64,000 nt of DNA from Alentia gelatinosa. Taxonomy: Eukaryota; Annelida; Polychaeta; Phyllodocida; Polynoidae. Every line of letters begins with the position of its first letter. Positions within the stretch are counted from its first letter, which is position 1. Location: contig OX465584.1 of NCBI GenBank assembly GCA_950022655.1, positions 60,080,841 through 60,144,840 on the forward strand, in the 5' to 3' direction. A model generated the notes under the pieces. It did not search any database, was not told the origin of the DNA, and saw only the letters and a program-made list of their open reading frames with translations. Positions 12,501-24,500 of this stretch are shown here, piece after piece. Both the position numbers and the translations under genes were made by a program.

Positions 12501-15500
12501 CAGAGACGCACTGATAGTGTCTATAAGTAACATCAGCACCAGTATCTTTGCCGGGCTCGTGATATTCTCCATCGTCGGGTACCTCGCCCATGAACTCAAC
12601 AAGGACGTCGGCGACGTCGTCGACCAAGGTCAGTGATCCCTGGGCCCCGTTGCTCCAGGATTACGACAGAGCTGCGGATCGCAGAACAGCGATCCGAGAG
12701 CCAAAACATTGCTCCTGAAATTTTGCGGATCGTGTCGCAATCGCATAGGCGCATCACCACGTAAAATACGGCATTTAGCGATACTTTTTACGCGGACCTT
12801 CACAGCACTGCGGATCGTATCGCTGTAGGTTAAAACTAGCCTTGTCCGAAATTTCAAATAACGATCCATGGTGGCACCACCAACCCCTGCCCCTTGTTCT
12901 TTTACCTATAGGAAATATCAATCCAAACCACCAGGTGTCAGATCAGTTTTAACTATGGTGCCATCTGTATTTAATTGAATAACTAATTAATCTTGCCCTG
13001 TCACATTCAATATGTGCCTCTGAATTGTTGTATCGTAATCGCATCGCAAAAATTTGCGATACCACGGAAATATAGCGATGCGATCCGATATTACTGGAGC
13101 AACGCTTTTTTAGTCGGATCGTTAAAGTGATCGTAAAAATTAAATTGCGATCCGATTATAGCTAGCGATACCACAAAAACAGGAGCAACGGGGCCCAGGG
13201 GCTCTTTAAATAAATATCGACAGCTAATAAAGTGTAGGTTACTATATAAATACTGCCAAAGGCATATCCGTCCTTTGCACACACATGTACACTATAGGGG
13301 GAACCCATGAAAGTTTAGGGTCTGAGCCCGTATCCCATCGAGTTTGAATCACGTAGTAGTTCACAAGGCGAAGCCGCGTGAATTACTACGTGATTCAAAT
13401 GAGATGGGATCGAGCTCTGACCCTAAACTTGAATGGGTTTCTGAATTTATCTCACCCTTAATATTGACTAATGGGCTAACATTTGTGACATTATCCCCCA
13501 TTGGATATTTTTCATAAATATCTAATAGGCATTAGATACGAGTTCCGAATGTTAAGTCTATGGAGAAAAAATATCTGGGGTGAGATAATACCAAAATACA
13601 TCCCCATCCTTTGTATACTGTTTATCTCACCCCAGATATGTCTTCTCCATATACTTAACATTGGAAGCTCGTATCTAACACCCATTAGATATTTAGGAAA
13701 AATATTCAATGGGGGATAATGTCACAAATGTTAGCCCATTAGTCAATATTAAGGGTGAGATACATTCAGAAACCCATTCAAGTTTAGGGTCAGAGCTCGA
13801 TCCCATCTCATTTGAATCACATAGCAATTCACGCGGCTTCGCCTTGTGAATTACTACGTGATTCAAACTCGATGGGATACAAGCTCAGACCCTAAACTTT
13901 CATGGGTTTCCTCTATAATATCGCCTGAAGGTATTCTCATCTGGATAGGTACTAAAGAAGAAACCAACAAGTTTTGGTCAAAGCAACGAGTATAGAGCTC
14001 TATACTCGTTGGTCAAAGGGATGAAAATACTAGGAGTGAGATAAACGGTTGCAGGACGTTAGGGCCCACCACCCAGAAAGTCGGAAAGCTGAGACCGTTG
14101 GTGAGAAAGCCACAGTAAGACCGCTGGTGTTGGGAGGGAGAAATATCATAAATGGACGTTAGGGCCCACCTATTTTTGGCAGAATTTGTTAATGTTCATT
14201 AGCTTATTAGCGCCAAAAAAAACAGAAATGACACGGTTTTAGCAAATTTCATGAAATCCAAGTAATGATTTGATATGTTTGCATATCTCAATAATATATG
14301 TCGATATTATGATAGGCGGGCCCTAACGTCCCGATGAGTGGGCCCGAACGTCCCTACCTTCGGGTGGTGGGCCCTAACGTCTGCATACCAGATAAACATT
14401 TACATACGTAAGATAAACGTCTACATACCAGATAGAAATTTATAGTTTAAGCATATTACACTAATAATTCGGTCGGTTTTTCTTCACCCTTAGTATTAAA
14501 TTGTGTTACCGAATGTTGGAATTCTAATCTGGATGTTTTCGAAACCAGTAAACAATGCTCTTCTATGTCAAACTGTAATTAAGGAATCATGTTCTTCTTC
14601 CCAATGATGTATTTAGAAACTATACCGAAAAACGGAATGGGACTATGAGAATCCATATATTTTGATTTGCAAAAGTGTGACTTGACTGTTTAAGATGAAA
14701 CTGGAAATTGAAAATTGTGTTGTATGTAAGTTTACTTTCAAATTAATTGATATCTTGTTTTGCATTCATATAAGTCAACTCTAAATAATATCAAGAGACA
14801 TCACGAGTTTGAGTCTGAGTTTATTTATGCCACACATTTTGATGGCTCCATAATTTCACGAGTCGAAGACGAGTGACATTACAGAGCCAACAAAATGAGT
14901 GGCATAAATAAGCTCAAACTCAAACGAGTGGCGTCTAGATTTTATCCTACTCCGTTTCCATATTTTTTCAGCAATAGAAAGTAGTGGCATAAACAACTAG
15001 TGGCATAAACTTTATGTCACACCTGTGACATAAACAAATCCCATGCTAAGCCTATGGCGTTTTTTATCAGGGGTAGGATAATCTTATTAACAAGCTTGAT
15101 GAAAGCCTGTTTCCAAAAGCCGTGTAAGTCCATAATCTGGACATTTGGCAGTTACAAGGGCACTTTCAACTGGAGCCAGCGGAGGATAGGCACTGCGTTG
15201 CCAAGCTGTTATACTCCAGTATAAATAAAAGCCTTAAAAAAATTTTTTTTTAAACAAACATATGGAGCTTATCGTATTGACAATATCTCCACAGGTGCTG
15301 GCCTCGCCTTCATAGTGTACCCGGAAGTGGTGACCCGACTTCCGATTTCTCCACTGTGGTCTTTCCTCTTCTTCTTCATGCTTCTAACGCTAGGACTGGA
15401 CAGTCAGGTGGGTAGTAAGATAAAGACACGTTCAATATGTTGTTATTACAGAGCGATTTCCTCCTCATACTGTACTGCTTCTTACTGATTTTCATGTTTA

Positions 15501-18500
15501 TTTAACCCTTTAAGGACGAATGATGCCTTGAGGCATCAACCGGCCCAGGCCGAATAATGCCTCAAGGCATCATTTCACTTAAACCTATAAAATCGTTTTT
15601 GACAAGCAAATAATTTATCAATTTAAATGAAATCTTCAGAAAATGTAGGTATAATATCAAAAGTAATATTAGTATGCTAAAATAAGTGAAATATTATTGA
15701 TTACCAATAATATCACGTGATGGAACATCAAATTAGGACAAAATGTGTTCGTCCTTTAGGGATATACACAATCACTAGGACCCGTCCTTATGGTGACAGC
15801 TCTGCCACAGGTGGCCGTCCTTAAAGGGTTAACGTCTCATGGGACCTAGACTGGCTCCAGTCCCTGCATCCTATGGCTACCCTCCTCGCTGGGATACAGG
15901 TTCCATTCCCTGCATCCTATGGCTACCCTCCTCGCTGGGATACAGGCTCCATTCCCTGCATCCTATGGCTACCCTCCTCGCTGGGATACAGGCTCCAGTC
16001 CCTGCATCCTATGGCTACCCTCCTCGCTGGGATACAGGCTCCAGTCCCTGCATCCTATGGCTACCCTCCTCGCTGGGACACTGGCTCCAGTCCCTGCATC
16101 CTATGGCTACCCTCCTCACTGGGATACTGGCTGCAGTCCCTGCATCCTATGGCTACCCTCCTCGCTGGGATACAGGCTCCAGTCCCTGCATCCTATGGCT
16201 ACCCTCCTCGCTGGGATACAGGCTCCAGTCCCTGCATCCTATGGCTACCCTCCTCGCTGGGATACAGGCTCCATTCCCTGCATCCTATGGCTACCCCCTC
16301 GCTGGGATACAGGCTCCAGTCCCTGCATCCTAAGGATACCCTTCTCGCTGGGATACTGGCTCCATTTCCTGCATCCTATGGCTACGCACTAGCTGGGATA
16401 CAGGGACTGGTACAATCGGTAATGGTGTTAGATTTCTGGCGCTGTTTAGCTCCAGCATTCCCAACACTCTCCATACAGATATCCTGGCTACTGGTCAGGA
16501 TATCTGCTTGGAGATTGATACCCTCTCACTTTGATCTCAAACAAGTCACAGTCCACATTTATTGCTATGACAACACAGGCAACCAGGGAACTGGAGGAAG
16601 GGAGGGGGAGGGGTAGGAGGAGGTATAGGGTTACAGGGAGTAGCTTGGGACCATAAACAGGGGATTTGGTTCATAGTGGACAAGTCTTTGATTAACTGAC
16701 TATTGCTGGGGATGAAGGAGAAAGGTGGCTGTCCACCACACCCCATAGACATAGTATGAGAAGGATAAGACTATTAATATATATATTGCACGGAAGAACG
16801 CCTTATGGTGAGTATGATATGTCCTTTGTATAAATTTACTGCTGAATGAATAAGAAAAGGACTGGCCTTTGATATAGCAGTACCGGTAAGTACTAGGGAT
16901 GAACGGAAAAGTTGGCTGCAGTAGGCAGTTAACTCAAACCTTTGATTATGGAGAGTGACTAGGATAGCATTTTATTCATATCATGATTGTTTTCATTGTC
17001 TCCATTGTTACATCATTATCGGAAAATACAACCTGGGCCCCTTTAATAATCTGGGATCGTACATTCAGACCCTTTTCTGTATGCCATAGAGACCCAGGGA
17101 CGAAGCGGGTCAATTTCATTCAACATTTATGGACAACCTTATGGAAGTCTATATACTGTAGCGAACAGGCTTGAATATTATTAAAGGATAACCCTTGTAC
17201 AAGGTACAGAAAAGGGTTTTCATGTACGAGCCTAGATTATTCAATGGACCCCTGGCATATTCTCAGCCGGGGTATGTTGAATAATTTAGGGCCGTACATG
17301 AAGACCTTTTTCCTATGCCTACGAGACACAGGGACGATGTGGGTAAAGACGGATGCCCATCTACCGATTTAGGGTTGAGCGATTAGTTCCCAAATTGTAT
17401 ACGAGTCGGTCACCTTGTAGCAGGCAAATTAAGTAACCCCTCGCTCGACCCGCACACTGATAAAATCAGTGTATGGTCCACTAATCGCTGGGGGAGGGCA
17501 AAAACAAACAAAAAACGAGTGTTCACTAATCACTGGGTAGCCTTGCCTAGCTGTCCTACATCTACCGACTCCGTTAGGATGGCTTGGCTAAGACAAATAA
17601 CCCTCCGTTTGTCACCGACAAATGTACATAAATGTTGCGAAATCGGTAGATGGGCATTGGGCTTTAACTTTATTATATATTTATGGACGGCCTTCTGTCT
17701 TAGCTAATAATATTTTGAAGCCTAGCCCATTTTAGCTTGTATGAGGTCTCCTTGTACCCTGCATTTTCATAGGTTTAAGTTATTCAACAGATTACCACCC
17801 ATAGTAAGGAAGACTGAAACTTATACCAGCTTCAAATCCTTGACTAGATCTAAGCTTAGAAATAGTGTATGGAACTTGTAATTCTAGATGCGACTTCCCC
17901 GTCCATTATTTGTAATCGTATTATTGTTATACACTTGACAAAGTATTTGTTGAATCTTCTTCTAATTGTTCCTTGAATATTATATGAACCTTGGAATTAA
18001 TGGAGACTTTGTTCTATAATCCTTATCTGTAATGGATGACACGAACTATAGTGTAGACCATGGAAACCAGCCTTACGAATAAGCTGAGGTCTCAGCCCCT
18101 TTATTGGGATGTATGAGTTTGACATGTATAACCTTCAAGTGACTGTACTATACACCTATGCCTCAAAATACTCAAAATACCACCCTCTGCTATGCAAGTG
18201 GTAGTTGAGCCATACCACCATACTGTGCCGGTATGGCGCCGTACCACAATACTTTGGAAGCTCGATCTCATTGGTTAAAACAGAAATATGTAAATAAATA
18301 ATAAACAACCAAAATTCGGACAAAAGAATCAAACAGGAAATTAATAAATGATATTATGAGAATATCAATGCCAAAGAAAACAATTTTCAAATAGTTTGAA
18401 TAGTATTTACGAAATCGCGGTTATGAACATCGTGCGTGGTGTGTAGCAGAAAACCACTTCCGCCCGCCCAGGCGTCATTAATTATCACTTCAACATCGAC

Positions 18501-21500
18501 TTATTTTGGTAGGTTATTGAATAATTACGAATATTTAGAGGTGCATAGTACAAGTGAAACTTGTTAACCTAATTGGGACAGCTCCTCGTACTTTGTTACT
18601 CTCGATAAAATTATTACATTCGCTCTGCGAGCTCACACAAAAATTTTACCGAGAGTAACGCGGTACGAGGAGCCGTCCCAATTAGGTTAACTAGTTTCCC
18701 TAAAGTACCAACTTAGCTCAATAAAGAAATTTTTCCTAAAATAAAAACAGACCCCTGGATCCAACAATGAGCTTACATCTCTAATAAGTGGATAATTGAA
18801 AGTGTCTGTGATTCAACATTCAATACATGCCTCTAGAAATTATAGATAGATGTTAGATTTTCGTAAGCTCACTGTATGATCTTGATCACCTTTTTCTTGG
18901 CAGTTTGCTCTACTAGAAACAGTTACTACAGCCACGTTGGATCGATTTCCTAATCTACGAGAAAAGAAGATATGGGTCGTTCTGTGTATTAGTATCGTCG
19001 GCTACTTGTGTGGAATTATTCTATGCACGAGGGTGAGTCAAAACTACCTTTTTTTCTTAAAAAGAGCTTTTATTTTTATTAATTACCCTCGCAGTATGTT
19101 TATCACTGTCTTGAACAATGATATATGTGCCTTTGCCTAACCTATAGGCGTATAGTGGTGTTATGTGAATTATACAGTATGTTATAATGAAAGAGAGTAG
19201 AAAAGTAATACAAGTGGGCTGCGTTGTGCAACAAGAATATACATACATGAATACAGTGAGCAAAATGAACTACTCAGGGGATCCTTCCGTTTACACATCG
19301 AGTTAACGTTGGGGAGGACTCAAGATTAATGCGTCTTAAGTCAAGCAATAAGGTATTGTCTTAGTAGCTTTATTTCATGCTTCGTTATCTATTTGAATTC
19401 CTCAAGGGGGATGATGTTTCTTTCATAGGGTTGTAGGTCGTTCCAAACTATTGTCGGCATGAACCCAACAGATGTTTTGTATTCACTCAATACTGAAAAA
19501 AAATGCCCAAAAAAAGTCCCCCCTCCCCAATAAAAAAAAACAAAAAAAACTGTGGCTCCCCCCCCCCCCTAGCCATAATTATTGAACGCTCCTTAATCTT
19601 TAGAGCACTGCATCTGATCATGATTTCTTTCTCCTGCAGGCTGGAATGTACGTTCTTCAGCTGATGGACACCTACGCCGCCAGCTGGTCTGTCTTCTTAC
19701 TCGCCATGATGGAGTCCTTAGTCATTGGTTGGGTGTACGGTGAGTGTTTCGTCTGTCGTTAGTCATTGGCTGGGTGTATGGTGAGTGTTACGTCTGTGGT
19801 TAGTCATTGGCTGGGTGTACGGTGAGTGTTTAGTTTGTCGTTAGTCATTGGTTGGGTGTACGGTGAGTGTTTTGTTTGTCGTTAGTCATTGGCTGGGTGT
19901 ACGGTGAGTGTTTTGTTTGTCGTTAGTCATTGGCTGGGTGTATGGTGAGTGTTTTGTTTGTCGTTAGTCATTGGCTGGGTTTATCCTACCCCTAATATAA
20001 AATCCCATAGGCTTAACATTGGGTTTCCGTATGCCACGCTGACTGGCATACGGAGTTTTATATGCCACTAGTGGCATACAGCATTGTTATGACGTAATAT
20101 TCAAAAATCGAGAGATAGGGTAGGATAAAATCAAAACCTGATTCGTTTTAATCTTGGCCACCGCATTCAACTCCTGAAGTTTTGGCTCCGGACTTCAGTC
20201 GGCTTCGCCTCATGAAGTCACTTTGCCAAACTCCAGTCGGGGAGTACGGTGGGCAAGATTAAACCTCATCCAGTTTTACGATAGTATGTTGAGTGTAACG
20301 TTTGTCTTTAGTCATTGGTTGTGTGTATGGTGAGTGTTACGTTTGTCGTTAGTCATTGGTTGGGTGTACGGTGAGTGTTTTGTTTGTCCTTAGTCATTGG
20401 CTGGGTGTATGGTGGGTGTTTTGTTTGTCCTTAGTCATTGGTTGGTTGTATGGTGAGTGTTTTGTTTGTCCTTAGTCATTGGTTGGTTGTATGGTGAGTG
20501 TTTTGTTTGTCCTTAGTCATTGGTTGGGTGTATGGTGGGTGTTTTGTTTGTCCTTAGTCATTGGCTGGGTGTATGGTGAGTGTTTGGTTTGTCAGTAGTC
20601 ATTGGCTGGGTGTACGGTAAGATGACTATTTACCTATATCATGTAAGCATCGGATTTAGATGGACCAGATGTGCATTCATTACTCTAATGTATGATAATT
20701 CTGACACACTTTAATATTGTTAAATGTTTTCACTAGAGTCAGCATATTATTAGTAATTTGTCGTGATTACACTTCGCAAGACAAATAGAGTCTGATGAAA
20801 TCGGGTATCAGCTCTCTTTATGATGTTATTGAATGTGACTATTATCTGCTTTGTATTAGCCAGCTACGACTGGCAAAGGAAAACTAGTTATTTTCATTGA
20901 AACATGGAGAAAATTGAGTTATCTACGGATTCTCATACCTTCTATTGTATCAAACTTTATACAAACTGTCTCCATCATCAAACCAGCCTTATAAGCTGTA
21001 TGGAGGCAGAATAAATAATGCAATTAAAAAATATATAAAAAAGACAGATCATACAATGCTTGTATCCTCACACAGGAGCGCAACGTTTCATTCGCGACAT
21101 TGAAGTCATGATCGGACCAAGGGGAGTCTGCTGGCACAAGTTCTTCGCCATTTTCTGGAAGTTTCTAAGTCCTGCCACGTTGCTTGTAAGTATTCCAAGA
21201 TTTTTTTTTTTTTTTTTTTTAAGATTTTATTAGGGTAAATCATGATCGATACACAAGCTCGGCCTTAGCCGTTCTGCCGCTCGTTCCCTCTGACATATGC
21301 GGGTCTCTTCTATTGTTCATATAAGTAATTACGTATTGGGAGTATCAACCGTTTCAGTTAATATAACTCATTACAAGTTTCAGGGTGATCACAGAATGAT
21401 GAGATGATGAAAACAAATAGATTGATCACTATCGTATCATTTGACAAGAATGTTATTAAAGAGGAAACCAACAGGTTTTGGTCAAAGTCATTTTTCATGA

Positions 21501-24500
21501 GTTTAATGTGGAGTGATATGAACGAGGCAACAGCTGCGTGAATATCATGTAGCGTTTGAAACAAGTCGGTGAACAACGATTTTAACTAAAACGAGTTGCT
21601 TTCTGTATTTATCTCACCCCCCTGTACACACTAAAAGAGTGGGCAACACACAGAATATAGACCATAAAGAACAGATTGCAATACTCTTAGCGGCATGGAG
21701 AATGAGTTCCCAATGTTAAACATATGGGACAAAACTACCAGGAGTGAGATAAAGATCAAAAGACCACAATCATACATTACAGTAGAACCCTGAATGGTAC
21801 ACACCCTCCGATACGATCTAAAGTGTAACCTGAAGTGTTGTGTGCCTTTACGTAGGGTTCATCTAATAAAGGGAGCCATTCCAAGCGAAAGTGTTTCCCT
21901 TAAGTAGAGTTTTGCTGTACTTCGAGTATGCAACTGGACAGTATTTTGGTTTTGCTTTGGTTATTTGTTTAACTAAGAGATAATTAGGGAATACTAGGAT
22001 AGTGTACCAAGATTTCGGAGCAGAACAAGTTAGTTTAATAAACCCGTGCTAACTGAGCCGATGGACGAGGTTAATACGGGTTTAGTAATCTAACGAGTTG
22101 GGTCCGAAATCAAATCTCCAATATGAGACACTTTCATGCCACTGTAGCCTCTTTCTCACTTACCACCTCTATTAGATATTTGAATGAACCACATGTAAAG
22201 GGACACCACACTTCAGGTGACACTTGACTGAAGCCTGGAGTGTATTCTTATTGTTATTCAACTTGATTGTATTTCTCTGTTTAAGTTCCTACTGGTATTC
22301 ATTTTGATTGTATTTCTTTGTTTCAGTTCCTATTGGTATTCAACTTATCTGTATTCCTCATTTTCAGTTCCTATTTTTATTTAACTTTCAGTTCCTATAG
22401 TTATTCAACTTGATTATATTTCTGTTTCAGTTCCTATTATTATTCAACATGATTGTATTTTTCTGTTTCAGGCCCTATTGTTATTCAACTTATTTCTCAA
22501 TTCAAGTCCCTATTGTTATTAAACTTGACTGTATTTCTGTTTCAGTTCCTATTGATTTTAAAAATTGATTGTGTTTCTTTGTTTAAGGTCCTATAGTTAT
22601 TCAACTTGACTATATTTCTGTTTCGGTTCCTACTGGTATTCAACTTGACTGTATTTCTGTTTCAGTTTCTACTGGTATTCAACTTGACTGTATTTCTGTT
22701 TCAGTTCCTACTGGTATTCAACTTGACTATATTTCTGTTTCAGTTTCTACTGGTATTCAACTTGACTGTATTTCTGTTTCAGTTTCTACTGGTATTCAAC
22801 TTGACTGTATTTCTGTTTCAGTTTCTACTGGTATTCAACTTGACTGTATTTCTGTTTCAGTTTCTACTGGTATTCAACTTGACTGTATTTCTGTTTCAGT
22901 TTCTACTGGTATTCAACTTGACTGTATTTCTGTTTCAGTTTCTACTGGTATTCAACTTGACTGTATTTCTGTTTCAGTTTCTACTGGTATTCAACTTGAC
23001 TGTATTTCTGTTTCAGTTTCTACTGGTATTCAACTTGACTGTATTTCTGTTTCAGTTCCTACTGGTATTCAACTTGACTGTATTTCTGTTTCAGTTCCTA
23101 CTGGTATTTAACTTGATCGTATTTCTGTTTCAGTTCCTACTGGTATTTAACTGGATCCAGTACAAACCGCTCACATTGGGCAAATACGTCTACCCGCTGT
23201 GGGCTAACGCTCTGGGCTGGTGTATGGCCTTAGCACCCATCGCTGCTGTCCCACTTACCATGATCAGCAAATACTTCTTCACAGCACCAAAGGAACTGGG
23301 CTTTTGTGCCGTAAGTGAACATTAAGTAACATGTGTATTGAGGCGAGAGAATATATCCATGTTTCCAATCTTTAAGTCGTTCCGCCATTTTGAAAATGGC
23401 GCAAGTTACGCAGTCACTAGATTGTGATTTAGGAATGCGCCACTAGGCAAGCTAGACTGAAGCCTGTGGTCAATTTCTACCAGATAGCGTGTTCATAGGT
23501 TGTAGCAATGAAGTTGCTCATCAACTAAGAGCAGATGGTACGTTCATCATTGATGAATGAGCGTGCAATTACAAATAACTAACAATTAAAAGGTTTTGGA
23601 TATACTTAGTCTATGGATCAGTTTCCGTAACCCACTTGCACCCAGTCAACTTACCCTTTTTGCAACTGTCTGAGTCTAGGATCCAAACATATCAAGCACC
23701 AGAAGGTCAATGAGGTATTTTGGTCTCCAGTGATTGGTCATGGTCAGCAGAGCTTCGTTCTAAGACCTTGGCAGAGACACTGGCCCTCTGCTCCTTTCCC
23801 ACTAGCACAGTGAATACCGTGCAGATAGTGAAGGGATAGTTTTTTCCCTCAAGCTTGAAGTCCATGTCAGCCCTCTATCCTTTAGGCAGTGTATATAGGT
23901 TTATCCTTCCCCTAATATAAAATCCCATAGGCTTAACATTGACTTTCCGTATGCGCCCGTATGTCGCATACGGATACAAAATCGACAAATGGACCAATCA
24001 GAGATCAGCAGCTGAAAGTAGTTCCAAGCGCCTTCAGAGCAGCAAGGAGAGCTATATTGAAGACTTCAGAAAGTTTTTATAGTGTTTTTTGTTATCATCC
24101 TCACATAAAAATATCGCTCACAGGGGGTAGGATAAAATCAAAACCTTATTCGTTTTAATCTGGGCTCCCGCATGCGACTCCTAGAGTTTTGGCTCCGGAT
24201 ATCACTACGCCAAACTCCAGTCGTCGCATACGGGGGCCCAGATTAAGGCTCATCCGGTTTTACGATAGTGCAAGCACGCTCTCAGATGATTAATGTCAAA
24301 TGCAGAAATCTAGCCTATAGTCCTGAGCGTTTAGTTACTTACCACATATAAAACGTTAGAATTCTGTCAGGTCTGCTTGGAGTATTTCCCGCACAGAGTG
24401 AACCAAACTTAGGCTTGAAGACTGAAGTGCACGAGATTCTCGTGTTGTGAAACAATTAAACCTGCCATTCCTTTTCGAGACTCTACACGCGGGTGATCTT

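Noticed and set aside
15839..16616. Long proline/tyrosine-rich frames in all three plus phases (up to 247 residues)
   Set aside because: A 46-bp tandem array makes all three frames equivalent, so openness carries no information. It lies inside a transporter intron.
22606..23325. 239-residue open frame with a perfect 13-residue hydrophobic period
   Set aside because: It is the splice-acceptor minisatellite running into the genuine exon. The coding exon starts at 23134; the rest is intron unless decoy acceptors are used.
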